A stretch of 57,852 nucleotides of DNA from Acidobacteriota bacterium. Lineage in GTDB: Bacteria; Acidobacteriota; Thermoanaerobaculia; Multivoradales; Multivoraceae. Below, piece after piece: positions 43,312 to 52,436 of this stretch. The position numbers and the translations under genes are program-made. The first letter of the stretch is position 1. Each line of letters begins with the position of its first letter. Below the pieces are notes generated by a model that saw only the letters and a program-made list of their open reading frames with translations, ran no database searches and was not told the origin of the DNA. The stretch is taken from NCBI GenBank assembly GCA_029263415.1, contig JAJCXN010000011.1, positions 1-57,852 of the forward strand. Direction: 5' to 3'.

Positions 43312-43839
43312 TCAGTTGAGATCGTCGAGCGCATTGCGAATGCGGGCGCGGACCGCAGCGCGTTCGGTTTGATACGCCTCCGAAAGAACTGCGATTGCCT
43401 CGCTGCGAAAACTAGGGTCACAGCGCGCGATCTCAGCAAACCCGTTGAACACCCAAGCGCGGGTCAGGCCGTGCTTTTCTTCAACGACTAGTGCGGGCAA
43501 GAAGTCGCGGAGGAACCGGAGCGACGCCGATCCCAAGGCGCACAAGGGGAGCGTCTGCAGGAGGTGGAGCCGAGACGCGCTATCGCTCACGCTTGCGATC
43601 CGCGCCACCAGGGTGGCGGCGATGTCGCGGGGAATGGGATCCTTGCGTCTTTCGGCAAGGTTCTTGACCACCCAGGTTGCCCCAATCTCGACTAAACGCT
43701 CCTCGTGCTTTGCCACTCGTAAGAAGGTGCGAAGACTGGCGTCGCTGGGTTCAAACCCTGCGCTAAGAGCGCGCAACGGTTGCGCGCTCTTGCCGTCGTA
43801 GAGCAACAGGGCTGCTCGTGCTTCCTTGACCGTTTGCAT
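43312..43839 (-). CDS. Hypothetical helical (HEAT-like) protein
   Basis: A 175-residue cytoplasmic protein with regular amphipathic helices: SLRTFLRVAKHEERLVEIGA, IPRDIAATLVARIASVSDSA, and AWVFNGFAEIARCDPSFRSE followed by AIAVLSEAYQTERAAVRARI. The helix-turn-helix pairing and the RAWVFNGFAEIA helix resemble HEAT-like repeats used for protein binding. I do not recognise a named family. The start at ATG 43839 lacks a clear ribosome binding site. It stands alone between larger gaps. Confidence 0.6.
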   Translation of the reverse strand: MQTVKEARAALLLYDGKSAQPLRALSAGFEPSDASLRTFLRVAKHEERLVEIGATWVVKNLAERRKDPIPRDIAATLVARIASVSDSASRLHLLQTLPLCALGSASLRFLRDFLPALVVEEKHGLTRAWVFNGFAEIARCDPSFRSEAIAVLSEAYQTERAAVRARIRNALDDLN

Positions 43840-43948
43840 TTCGGGGCAATGGTAACGGTAGTAGCTTTCAACCTACGGCCCCCCGAACAACCTCGAGGCG
43901 ATTACGCGTGACTCGGAGAGACGCCCGGGGGGGCTGGCACTGGCTGGC

Positions 43949-44776
43949 CTACTGGTCGGCGCAGTACGCCTCGTGTCCCACTGAGAACCTGCCAAAGGCA
44001 CTGTGTCGTGAGGACACCACACCCCAACGTCCGTCACCGAAGTCGAGTTCGGCGACGCCAAAGCTTTTGTTGGTGTGTGCCGCGAGATCGATGGTGAAGG
44101 CGTCGTGATCTGAGAAGACCTCGAAGACCGTGATGAAGGTACCGTCTTGCTCGTACAAGTAGACGGTGAGGGTCACCGGCGCAAAGGTGCTGCCAAGCGC
44201 CTCAGTCAGAACGTCGATCGACGTGGGTCCGCTACCGAAGTTGAGGAAGCGAGCGCTCCAGTTGCGACATGACTCTGACAGCTTATGGACCGTGCCACCA
44301 TTCGCAAAGTCGCTGCTGGCGTCGACGGTGAAGCTGTCGATGGAGATGCGGCCATCCTCGGCAGCAAGATTGGCCGTTCTTCGCGCTCTGAACCAAATTG
44401 AACCGTCCACGAAGCCGGTGGGCCCAGGAAAGCCGTCGAGATCGCGCATGCTGCGGGTCATGGTTTGGCGTTCTGCTAAGAGGAAGTTGTCGGTGCCGAT
44501 CTCATCGCCGATGGTGTTCCGGTACGTGATGTCGACCCTCACCGGGCCGTTGTCTTCGTTGCGCACGGCCCATAACGTGGTCACATCAACGAAGGCCGTC
44601 TGCTCGACGACGAACCGAGGCAGCACCCAGACATTGATTGGTTGAAGGAGGATGCCTCGAGCGACCGTGGGCGGAGATGCGCTCAGGACAGTGCTTGCGC
44701 CAAGAACGCTGAGCAGAGAGAAGATCGCAAAGGCGAGTGTCGCTGCCAGGCGGGAAGGACGAGTCGGATGGGTCAT
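43949..44776 (-). CDS. Secreted protein of unknown function
   Basis: A 275-residue exported protein. ATG 44776 follows GGAG at about nine bases and gives a signal peptide (LAFAIFSLLSVLGASTVLSA). The mature part looks all-beta: alternating strands such as VDVTTLWAVRNEDNGPVRVDI and APVTLTVYLYEQDGTFITVF suggest immunoglobulin-like or jelly-roll domains. Two Cys residues (ESCRNW and EAYCADQ) may pair. It ends FSVGHEAYCADQ. No family recognised and no neighbour suggests a role. Confidence 0.65.
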   Translation of the reverse strand: MTHPTRPSRLAATLAFAIFSLLSVLGASTVLSASPPTVARGILLQPINVWVLPRFVVEQTAFVDVTTLWAVRNEDNGPVRVDITYRNTIGDEIGTDNFLLAERQTMTRSMRDLDGFPGPTGFVDGSIWFRARRTANLAAEDGRISIDSFTVDASSDFANGGTVHKLSESCRNWSARFLNFGSGPTSIDVLTEALGSTFAPVTLTVYLYEQDGTFITVFEVFSDHDAFTIDLAAHTNKSFGVAELDFGDGRWGVVSSRHSAFGRFSVGHEAYCADQ

Positions 44777-45058
44777 GTTGTTGCTCCGGAAGGGAATGGA
44801 TCTGTTCGCTCAAGGGGGATCGCGTTCGGCAATCCGTCTGATGCGATGCCCCTTCTTACGCTGCACCAGCAAGATCCCGCCAGCGGCGCGCAACAAACTC
44901 GCACTGAGCCTCGTGGTCTTTGGAGAAGACAGTCGAGCCGTGAACAGTTGTTGATCCCGTGCGGCATACTCGTGACGCCAGACCCGTAAGGTCGGTAGAA
45001 GCTTCCTTTTGCCATGAGAAGCGAAACCACACGTCATCGGAGCTAGCTCGGCATTGCC

Positions 45059-45820
45059 ATGAGTGAACCAAAGTCCGCAACGGAACAGTCGGAATTCGCC
45101 GACAGCGACGTCTTCGCGTTAGACAACATCCGCCTGGAGCTACTGTACGCAGGTGCTGGCAGTCGGGTGATGGCTGGGGTCATCGACTACAGCCTGTTTT
45201 ACGGTGTGAGCCTGGCCCTAGGAGTGGCGACTGTGGCGGTGCTTGCGCTCACCGGCGGCTCAGAAGCGTTTGGGGGATTGGGCGGCTGGGTGGTTGCGTT
45301 CGCGCTTCTCGCGTTCTTTATGTTTGAGTCGTTTTGGTTTGCTGCGCAAGAGATCATGATGAGCGGGCAGACGTTGGGCAAACGTGCGCTTGGGCTGCGC
45401 ACAATTGCAGCGCAAGGGCACTCTGCTTCGACCGTGTCTTTGCTGTTGCGCAATCTGGTCAAGATGCTCGACATCATCGTCGGAGGTTGGTTCTTAGTGC
45501 TTGACCGGCGCTCGCGCAGACTCGGTGATCGGCTGGGCGGCACAGTGGTGGTGCACGAGATGTCGAACGCCGGTGCTGGTGCACTGAGACGAGTGCCTCA
45601 GGGTTGGGGCCCGCACAAGGTGAGGGTCGCCGAGGAACTCCTTGATCGTCTGTTCACTCTGAACGACGACTCCGCTCGCCGCCTGAGTGAACAGATGCTT
45701 GGGCTGGTCGCTCGCGACGATCCGCAGTTCCTGGCTGACGTGCCCAGTGATCTTGCACCCACCACGCGTCTTGCGGCCGCTTTCGGTACGGCTCGCGTTC
45801 AGGCAAGCGGCCGCTCTTGA
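45059..45820 (+). CDS. RDD family membrane protein
   Basis: A 253-residue membrane protein. The RDD domain covers residues about 25-170: GAGSRVMAGVIDYSLFYGVS carries the Arg-x-x-A-x-x-x-D pattern, two helices follow (VSLALGVATVAVLALTG; VVAFALLAFFMFESFWFAA), and TLGKRALGLRTI and LDRRSRRLGDRLGGTVVV complete it. The C-terminal about 80 residues are soluble and helical. RDD proteins are poorly understood; some take part in ion transport. It is the first gene of a seven-gene operon and its stop overlaps the next start (TTGA). Confidence 0.9.
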   Translation: MSEPKSATEQSEFADSDVFALDNIRLELLYAGAGSRVMAGVIDYSLFYGVSLALGVATVAVLALTGGSEAFGGLGGWVVAFALLAFFMFESFWFAAQEIMMSGQTLGKRALGLRTIAAQGHSASTVSLLLRNLVKMLDIIVGGWFLVLDRRSRRLGDRLGGTVVVHEMSNAGAGALRRVPQGWGPHKVRVAEELLDRLFTLNDDSARRLSEQMLGLVARDDPQFLADVPSDLAPTTRLAAAFGTARVQASGRS

Positions 45821-46827
45821 ACTACGAGACCTTCTTGATGCGGCGCACGCGCTGGGACGTGCTGTCGAGCAAGCTCGACGTGCTCGACCAGTCGCTGACC
45901 GCCAACGGCAAACTGCGCTCCGCAAGGAGCAACGTAGGTCATGAAGCCATTGAAGAAATAGTGCTCGACTACCGCAAGGCGTTGAGTGACTTTGCCATCG
46001 CGCGGGCGCGTTTCCCAGGTACCTGGGCCGCGCGCCATCTGGCTCAGTTAGTCGCGCGCGCCAATCACCGGTTGCGCACCGACGGCGAGCAGCGCAAGGG
46101 CCTTGGTTTGGCACAGTTCTATCGCGTGACTTTTCCGCGCCTCTTTCAAAGGATGCGCACAGAGATTCTGTTGTGCGTCGCTTTGTTCTTGGTGGGGATC
46201 CTCCTCGGTGTCGCGTTGACCACCCTTACGCCCACTGCGGGTGCTGCATTCTTGGGGCATGACGCGATCGCCGGGCTCGAGCGCGGAGAGATCTGGACCG
46301 ATGCCATCCAGGGAGGATCCTCGATGTTCTCGGCCGCGATCGCTCGCAACAACATGAAGGTGGCGATGACCGCGTGGGCTGGCGGGCTGTTGGCCGGCAT
46401 CGGCAGTCTCTACATCGTGTTCTTCAACGGCCTCATGCTAGGGGTGATCGTGGCGACCACGGTGCACTACGCCATGCAAGGAGCGCTGTTCGAGTTCATC
46501 TCCGCGCATGGGCCTCTCGAATTGACCTTGATCCTGGTTGCAGGAGCAGCTGGTCTTCACATGGGCAGAGCGATGATCAGCGACGGAGACCGTCCGCGGG
46601 GCCAACGCCTAGCAGAAGCGGCGAAGACGTCGTTGTTGGTCCTACTTGGCTGCTTGCCTTTCTTCTTGACTCTAGGGTTCATCGAAGGCTTCTTGTCGCC
46701 AGCCGCGAGTTTGCCGCTCTCGCTCAAACTCTCGGTTGGAATCGCGCTCGAGTTGGCGTTCATCGCGGTTGCACTAAGGCCGGTGCCAGCCAATCACGCC
46801 TTGGATGTTTCTGTGGGGAGTCTTTGA
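45817..46827 (+). CDS. SpoIIM-like (stage II sporulation protein M) membrane protein
   Basis: A 336-residue membrane protein starting at TTG 45817 inside the previous stop. A soluble helical N-terminus (about 1-100) precedes membrane segments beginning ILLCVALFLVGILLGVALT. ARNNMKVAMTAWAGGLLAGI is the conserved SpoIIM-type N-N-x-K motif, with YIVFFNGLMLGVIVATTV next. In sporulating bacteria SpoIIM helps engulfment, but the wider family occurs in non-sporulators beside MoxR/DUF58 genes, as here. Role likely in the inner membrane complex encoded by this operon. Confidence 0.88.
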   Translation: MNYETFLMRRTRWDVLSSKLDVLDQSLTANGKLRSARSNVGHEAIEEIVLDYRKALSDFAIARARFPGTWAARHLAQLVARANHRLRTDGEQRKGLGLAQFYRVTFPRLFQRMRTEILLCVALFLVGILLGVALTTLTPTAGAAFLGHDAIAGLERGEIWTDAIQGGSSMFSAAIARNNMKVAMTAWAGGLLAGIGSLYIVFFNGLMLGVIVATTVHYAMQGALFEFISAHGPLELTLILVAGAAGLHMGRAMISDGDRPRGQRLAEAAKTSLLVLLGCLPFFLTLGFIEGFLSPAASLPLSLKLSVGIALELAFIAVALRPVPANHALDVSVGSL

Positions 46828-47711
46828 TGAGCGAATCGAACGAAGGCATCGGCTTGAACCGAGTGCAGTCTCTGCCGCGGTTGGCGGATCGCGCTGTGAG
46901 GAGCACCTTGGCGCCGCCGCGCAGCACCATGATCTTGTGCGGTTTGGTTATGGCGCTGATCAACGGCGGTCTCACCGCGATCATGGCGTTGGTGAGTGGC
47001 AGCCTAAACACCACGGCGGGCAGCTTGATTGCCTTGGGCTCGATGATGGTCTGGTTGCCGGTGACGATCGCTCTCACCATTTTGGTGACCTTGATCCTTG
47101 CGGTCTATGCGACCCACCGAACCCTGCTCAAGGTCGAACTCTCGTTGTTCGAGGCGATGCAATACATCTTCAGGCCGCGAGTGCTGGCAACTTTGATCTT
47201 GATGGTTGGAGCGATTGCGGTGGCCACGCTATTCCTAGTGATCCCAGGTGTGATCGTAGCGGCCTTCTTGTCGTTGGTCGTGCCGGTGATGGTCAGCGAG
47301 CGCGTCTACTTGGTTGCGGCGCTCGTGCGATCCTCCGAGTTGGTTTGGTCGAACCCCGAACGCAGGATTCTCACCCTACCCTTGGTGCGCGTATTGGCCA
47401 TTACCGCGGTGGTGGTGGCGTTGAGCACCTTGATGACCCTGGTGATGCAGGTCCCGCTGCAGCTGATGACGCAGGGCATGATGTTTCGCGAAGCGCTGTC
47501 AGGCGCTGAGCCGTCGACGTCGACCTTCGCCGCGGTCAACTGGATCTCTTTGCCGTTCACCTTGGTGTTGGCAGTGGTGAACGTTGGCGTCTATTCGTAC
47601 TTCTTTCACAGCTTGGCGATGTTCTATAGCGATCTGGTGGAGCGTCGCGAGGCTCGCAGTCTCGGCGCTGCGATTTCTGAGCTTGCACTGATCGACAACG
47701 AGGTTCCCTAG
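46827..47711 (+). CDS. Multi-pass membrane protein of the MoxR operon
   Basis: A 294-residue inner-membrane protein. ATG 46827 overlaps the previous TGA by one base; a longer frame beginning at 46374 is a shadow of the SpoIIM-like gene. It has about six membrane helices, among them MILCGLVMALINGGLTAIMA, VTIALTILVTLILAVYA, ATLILMVGAIAVATLFLVIP and FTLVLAVVNVGVYSYFF. A charged loop near the middle reads SERVYLVAALVRSSELVW. Proteins of this position and layout are common between SpoIIM-like and DUF4129-like genes, but I know no function for them. Confidence 0.8.
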   Translation: MSESNEGIGLNRVQSLPRLADRAVRSTLAPPRSTMILCGLVMALINGGLTAIMALVSGSLNTTAGSLIALGSMMVWLPVTIALTILVTLILAVYATHRTLLKVELSLFEAMQYIFRPRVLATLILMVGAIAVATLFLVIPGVIVAAFLSLVVPVMVSERVYLVAALVRSSELVWSNPERRILTLPLVRVLAITAVVVALSTLMTLVMQVPLQLMTQGMMFREALSGAEPSTSTFAAVNWISLPFTLVLAVVNVGVYSYFFHSLAMFYSDLVERREARSLGAAISELALIDNEVP

Positions 47712-48422
47712 GTGAGAGCTGGGGGAGGGCTGACGGTTGTCAACTTAGGTGCCGTCAGCTTAAGTGCCGAAGGCACGGACGCTGCGCGCAAGGTGCTTGA
47801 AGCCTCGACCATCGATGGATCGGTGCCGCGTCCGCGCTTGGGTGATTGGTGGCAAGAACTCATGGGACGCACCCTTGCCTACATTGCGCAACTGCTTAAT
47901 CTCGATTCAGCCTTGGTCAAGAGCGTGATCATGAGCGCTGCGTGGTTGGTGATTGGGGTGACAGCTTTGGCGCTGATTTGGTTCGTTTGGAGTTGGGTCA
48001 AGGCTCGAGATACGGTTTCGGAGGGCGCGGCCTACACCCGGGTAAGGACGCAGACGACACGCCATCAAGGGGACGAGCAGCAATGGTCACAGCGCCTGGA
48101 TGCAGCACTCGCCCAGCGCAATGTGGCGGCTGCGCTCGAAGCGCTGTGGTTTGTGGTCGCCGCGCGGTTGGCGGGGCGTTCGACTGATCCAAAGAACACC
48201 GCCCAGCTGCACACTCTGGTAGCCGGGCGTGAGTGGACCGGTCGTCGGTTGCTTGCAGCTGCGGGCGCCTTGCGTTCGAGTTTGACCCCGCGCGTGCGAG
48301 CCCTCGAGCGCTATACGTATGGCAAGGGAGAAACCACCCTCGAAGATGTGCTGGAGCTGCGAAGTGGTTTCGATCAGGTGCTGTCGCGTTCGGTGACTGC
48401 CGATTCCGGAGGCAGTCGGTGA
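47712..48422 (+). CDS. DUF4129-like membrane protein
   Basis: A 236-residue protein with one central membrane helix (VIMSAAWLVIGVTALALIWFVWSW, about 75-98) and a soluble C-terminal domain. The domain ends RALERYTYGKGETTLEDVLE, similar to the (F/Y)E+..YG motif at the end of DUF4129 domains. The start is GTG 47712, directly after the previous stop with no gap. The gene overlaps the next by GTGA. DUF4129 proteins regularly accompany MoxR, DUF58 and DUF4350 genes; the exact biochemical role is unknown. Confidence 0.75.
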   Translation: MRAGGGLTVVNLGAVSLSAEGTDAARKVLEASTIDGSVPRPRLGDWWQELMGRTLAYIAQLLNLDSALVKSVIMSAAWLVIGVTALALIWFVWSWVKARDTVSEGAAYTRVRTQTTRHQGDEQQWSQRLDAALAQRNVAAALEALWFVVAARLAGRSTDPKNTAQLHTLVAGREWTGRRLLAAAGALRSSLTPRVRALERYTYGKGETTLEDVLELRSGFDQVLSRSVTADSGGSR

Positions 48423-49729
48423 GCGAGGCAGGAAAGCGCCGATCAGCACGGCGCGCTGTTGGCATCGCTGTGGCGTTAGCGTTGCTGGTCTTGTCCTTGC
48501 CCATGGTGTTGCCGCAAGGCGCCTCGGGTCCGAGCGTTCGATCACGAGCAAGCGACGGGCTGCTCGGCGCTCGCTTGGTATTGGAGGACTGGAACACAAC
48601 GATCGACGTGGTTGAGGTTGGCGCCACTGCTCTTTCAGCTGAGACGGAGGGCGCAGACGTTGTTGTAGAGACAAGGTGGAGCCTTGATGCCGTGCCGGTA
48701 GAGAAGTCGGTGGTGGTCGCATTTCCGGCCAGCCGCGCGGTGTTGCCGATCGCTAGCGATCTTGATCGACGCGTGCGCGCGGGATCGAAAGCGCTCTTGG
48801 CTTACTCGGGAACCCTGCTTGCATTTGAGGAGATCGGCTTCTTTGCCGATCTTGGCGTGGCACTTGAGCCGAGTCCAAGTCGAGGTTCGATGGCGCCGTG
48901 GCAATGGTGGATGCGTCAGCGACGCGGCGAACGGTTCGAGCTGAGCCGCGTCAATGACGATGTTGCGAGCCAAGCCGACCGAGCCGACGGAGCCCTTGGC
49001 AGTGCGCTGCAATCACAGCCGTTTGTTGCCGACCGCCTGGGCGCGATGCCAGTGCCTGAGGAAGGCTGCGAACGCGTCACCGGCACGGCGACAGGACCGC
49101 GGGCTGGCAGTGGTGGGAAAGTCGCCGCGGCGATGCGCTGCACTCTTGGCGAAGGGGTTCTCTGGCTTGTGCCAACGTCGAGTTTGGCCAATGCGCGAAT
49201 TGAGAATGCAGGCAATCTCGAGGTCTTGTGGCGTATTCGCCAAGACCTCGGCGATGCATGGTCGGTCTTAGAAGCGAGTCAAACAGCTGTGGCGGGGGCA
49301 GCGACAGGCAATGTGCGCAGCGCCCGCGCAACGCTGAACAGCATGGCCGCGCAGTTGGCGCTTCTCTATCTTGGAGCGGTGCTCGCCTTGGCTTGGAGCT
49401 TTGGCCCGCGGTGGAGCGAAGCGCGTCATCCGCCGGACGGACACCGTGGTTTCCTGCTCGGGCTTGGTGCGCTGCACCAAAAACTAGGGCAGTTTGCGAG
49501 TGCCGCAGAAATGCTGCGCAAGCGCTGGCTAGAGTACGACCCGATGGCACGCCGCCGTGGCCTGACTGAGCTCGCGAACGTGAGTTCAGGAGAGCCTGGT
49601 GAGATCTCTGAAGAACAATTGGTCGAGTGGGCGCAGGGTGCGTCGCGTCGACGTTCCGATTCCGTAATGCCTCAGCAACAACTCAGCAATAACTCAGCAA
49701 TAACTCAGCAACAACACAATGCAAGGTGA
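48419..49729 (+). CDS. DUF4350-like membrane protein
   Basis: A 436-residue protein starting at GTG 48419 inside the previous stop. A membrane helix at about 12-30 ([20 protein letters not shown]) is followed by a periplasmic domain of about 280 residues. A second helix ([19 protein letters not shown], about 345-363) precedes a cytoplasmic tail. DUF4350-type proteins have this helix-domain-helix plan and the same operon position. The last residues ([16 protein letters not shown]) are encoded by an 11-bp DNA repeat and look like an accretion, not a folded part. Translation is coupled to the MoxR gene by a GTGA overlap. Confidence 0.78.
   Translation: MSEAGKRRSARRAVGIAVALALLVLSLPMVLPQGASGPSVRSRASDGLLGARLVLEDWNTTIDVVEVGATALSAETEGADVVVETRWSLDAVPVEKSVVVAFPASRAVLPIASDLDRRVRAGSKALLAYSGTLLAFEEIGFFADLGVALEPSPSRGSMAPWQWWMRQRRGERFELSRVNDDVASQADRADGALGSALQSQPFVADRLGAMPVPEEGCERVTGTATGPRAGSGGKVAAAMRCTLGEGVLWLVPTSSLANARIENAGNLEVLWRIRQDLGDAWSVLEASQTAVAGAATGNVRSARATLNSMAAQLALLYLGAVLALAWSFGPRWSEARHPPDGHRGFLLGLGALHQKLGQFASAAEMLRKRWLEYDPMARRRGLTELANVSSGEPGEISEEQLVEWAQGASRRRSDSVMPQQQLSNNSAITQQQHNAR
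49671..49714. repeat. 11-bp tandem repeat, four copies, inside a gene end
   Basis: CTCAGCAAYAA is repeated four times in a row (49671, 49682, 49693, 49704). Because 11 is not a multiple of 3, each copy is read in a different frame. Change of copy number would move the stop codon of the DUF4350-like gene and its overlap with the MoxR start at 49726. Confidence 0.92.
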
Positions 49730-50850
49730 CCGTAGTGACTGAACCCACAGTAAACGACCCCTCAACGTCGACCCAGGAAAGCGGCGCGAGCCATCCGGAT
49801 CTCGCGGCGTTCGACGCGCTGCGAGCGGCGGTCGCCACCAAAGTTTTAGGTCAAGACGATGCGATCGAACAACTGTTGGTGGCCTACCTTGCGGGCGGCC
49901 ACTGCCTGCTTGAGGGTGTGCCAGGAATTGGCAAAACCCGATTGGCTCGTTCCTTCTCCGAAGCGCTGGGTTTGGGTCTAAGACGAGTGCAGTTCACCCC
50001 AGACTTAATGCCTGCCGATATCACCGGGTCGAGCGTTCTGGATCCGGCGAGCAACGACTTTGTGCTGATGAAAGGGCCGCTGTTCACCGATCTCTTGTTG
50101 GCTGATGAGATCAATCGCACACCCCCTAAGACCCAGGCAGCTCTCTTGGAGGCAATGCAAGAGCGGCAGGTAAGCATCGACGGCGAGACGCACGCGCTCG
50201 ACCCAGCGTTCTTTGTCGTCGCCACTCAGAATCCGATCGACTTCGAGGGCACCTATCCGTTGCCTGAAGCGCAGGCGGACCGATTCTTGTTGCGGGTGGA
50301 GATGAGCCTGCCCGACGCCAGCGAGGAGCTGCGGCTCTACCATCTAGCGTTGAAAAGCGATCTTCTGGGTATGGCGGATCAGCCGCTGAGCGCAGTGTTA
50401 GCGCCCGAGCAGGCGCGCGCTCTACGGTCGGCAGCTCGCGAGACCTACGTGTCGACTCCCGTGCTCGAATATCTTCAAGGGCTTGCGGTAGCGGTGCGCA
50501 CGTCGCCAGAAGTGGAGCTGGGGCCAAGTCCTCGTGCGGCTCTGGCGTTGTTGCGTGCGGCGCAGGCTCAAGCGATTGTTGCTGGTCGCACGTTTGTTTT
50601 GCCAGACGATCTGCAGACCCTGCTCGGTCCATGTTGGGGCCATCGCATTCGGCTGAGAGCCGAAGCAGAGCTTGAGGGTGTAACTCACGACGGCCTGCTC
50701 GACTCGGTGCGCTCGGCGGTGGAGGTGCCGCGGAGGGTTGGGCCAGATCCGGGTGTAGGTCACGGTCTAGATCGAGGCGCAGATCAAGGCGCCGCCCAAG
50801 CACCAGCCCCATCGCCCGACTCCACAGCTGCCGAGAGTTCGCAGGACTGA
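49726..50850 (+). CDS. MoxR family AAA ATPase
   Basis: A 374-residue AAA+ ATPase. Walker A is [12 protein letters not shown] (about 63-74) and Walker B is [46 protein letters not shown] is the sensor region that defines MoxR. MoxR proteins act as chaperones that help assemble or activate partner complexes, often through a von Willebrand-type or DUF58 partner. The start GTG 49726 overlaps the previous stop. The C-terminal about 40 residues (from [20 protein letters not shown] on) are a disordered, repeat-derived tail beyond the usual family end. The DUF58 gene follows after three bases. Confidence 0.94.
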   Translation: MTVVTEPTVNDPSTSTQESGASHPDLAAFDALRAAVATKVLGQDDAIEQLLVAYLAGGHCLLEGVPGIGKTRLARSFSEALGLGLRRVQFTPDLMPADITGSSVLDPASNDFVLMKGPLFTDLLLADEINRTPPKTQAALLEAMQERQVSIDGETHALDPAFFVVATQNPIDFEGTYPLPEAQADRFLLRVEMSLPDASEELRLYHLALKSDLLGMADQPLSAVLAPEQARALRSAARETYVSTPVLEYLQGLAVAVRTSPEVELGPSPRAALALLRAAQAQAIVAGRTFVLPDDLQTLLGPCWGHRIRLRAEAELEGVTHDGLLDSVRSAVEVPRRVGPDPGVGHGLDRGADQGAAQAPAPSPDSTAAESSQD

Positions 50851-50853
50851 TCG

Positions 50854-52173
50854 ATGATCCCGTCTCGAAGGCTCGTCGTCCTCTTGGGCATGCTCGCGCC
50901 GCTCATTGTGCTGGGCGCGCTGTTTCCGCAGATCCTTTGGGTGATTCTGTTGGCAGACATTTGGCTGGTCTTAATGGCGTTGTTCGATTGGAAGATGGCG
51001 AAGTCCGTTCTTTTCGAAGCGTCTAGAGCCTGGCCCAGGTTGTTGGTGCAAGACGAACAAGCAATACTCGACCTGGTGATCCACTGCTCGGCGCGCACCC
51101 GCGTTGCGGTGCGCGAGACACTGCACCCCTCACTCGCGGAGTTGCCTTTTCGCGCCGGCTTCGATTTAAGAGCAGAGGACTTGAGCGGCGGTGATGCGGT
51201 CAAGGTCGAGGTGCCGATTCACCCGAGTCGTCGCGGTCAGCATCAAGCAGGCCCGTTGGTTGGTCGCGTGCTAGGACCGTGGGGTTTGATGTGGCATCAG
51301 CGCCAGCTGGTGGCGGGTGAAGCGGTCAAGGTCTATCCGCGAGTCAGTTGGGGCGGGCGAGTGGGCCAGCTCTTAGCACTCGCACGCAGGCGCGAGTTGG
51401 GCGCCGTGCCGCTGAAGCACCAAGGCATCGGCGGCGAGATGTATGCGTTGAGGCGCTATCAAGACGGTGACGCGCGCAACCGAATTCACTGGCGTGCGAG
51501 TGCAAAACGAGGTGAACTGATCGTTCGCGAAGACGCTCTCGAGCGCGGTGCACCCCTGGTCCTGCTGTTTGATTGCGGTCGCTCAATGACCGCGTCGGCC
51601 GGGCGCATGGGCAAGCTCGACTACGCCTTGGCCGCGGGTCTTGCCATGTTGCGGGTGGCGTCGAGTCGCGGCGACAAGGTGCGGGTGGCGGCGTTCTCCG
51701 ATCGCATCGAAAAGCAGATTCAAGTGCGCTCGGGCGAGGCCGGCATCCGCTCGGCCTATGAACAGCTCTATGGCCTAGAAGCGCGACCGGCAGAGCCCGT
51801 CTATGACTTAGTGGGAGAGTGGGTCAGAACATCAGCGCCCGGTCGAGCGACGGTGGTGCTGTTCACTTCAGTCGTTGACCTTGCAGCCGCCGAACTCTTG
51901 CGCAACGCCTTGCAACAGATCTCGCGCCGTCACCGCACCATGCTGATCAACCTCGAAGACCCTGTGATTCGAGACCTCGCTGAAGCGGCTCCTAAGAACG
52001 CACAAGAGGTGTTCGCCAAGCTCTACAGTTTGGACATCCTGCTGCACAATCGCAAACTTGCAGCGCAACTGCGGCGGCGCGGCATCCTCACGGTCTCTGC
52101 GTCCGCTGATCGGCTGGCGCTTGCGACCCTCGAGAGCTACTTCGCGTTGTTGAGTGAAGGGCGCGCGGCGTAG
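50854..52173 (+). CDS. DUF58 domain protein
   Basis: A 439-residue protein with two N-terminal membrane helices (LVVLLGMLAPLIVLGALF; ILWVILLADIWLVLMALF), a beta domain and the DUF58 signature YQDGDARNRIHWRASAKRGE (about 206-225). The C-terminal part looks like a von Willebrand A fold: VLLFDCGRSMTASAGRM carries an incomplete MIDAS motif (DCGRS instead of DxSxS). MoxR and DUF58 proteins usually act as a pair. Last gene of the operon, three bases after the MoxR gene. Confidence 0.92.
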   Translation: MIPSRRLVVLLGMLAPLIVLGALFPQILWVILLADIWLVLMALFDWKMAKSVLFEASRAWPRLLVQDEQAILDLVIHCSARTRVAVRETLHPSLAELPFRAGFDLRAEDLSGGDAVKVEVPIHPSRRGQHQAGPLVGRVLGPWGLMWHQRQLVAGEAVKVYPRVSWGGRVGQLLALARRRELGAVPLKHQGIGGEMYALRRYQDGDARNRIHWRASAKRGELIVREDALERGAPLVLLFDCGRSMTASAGRMGKLDYALAAGLAMLRVASSRGDKVRVAAFSDRIEKQIQVRSGEAGIRSAYEQLYGLEARPAEPVYDLVGEWVRTSAPGRATVVLFTSVVDLAAAELLRNALQQISRRHRTMLINLEDPVIRDLAEAAPKNAQEVFAKLYSLDILLHNRKLAAQLRRRGILTVSASADRLALATLESYFALLSEGRAA

Positions 52174-52436
52174 CGAGCGTTGCCCAGGATGGCGCAGCGA
52201 GCATTGGCAACGTTGGCGAGGATAAGGAGCGTGCAGGCGGCTCAAAGCTGAAGGACGGCTGCGTCAGATCGCGCTCGCCCGTGCTCTGATCATGCTCGAG
52301 TTGGAGCAAGTTGCCATGATGCGCGTTGGCATAGCCCGTTGAGTCTCGAGCCTCGCTTGAGGCTACACAAATACTTGTGGTGGTCGATTCATGGCTAGCC
52401 GTTGCAAATGACCGGCGTGCTCGGCGAGTATGCGGC

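Noticed and set aside
45817-46827. Evidence for sporulation from the SpoIIM-like and SpoIIE-like genes
   Set aside because: Both domain families are widespread in non-sporulators; no other sporulation gene is present and the envelope genes are Gram-negative in type.
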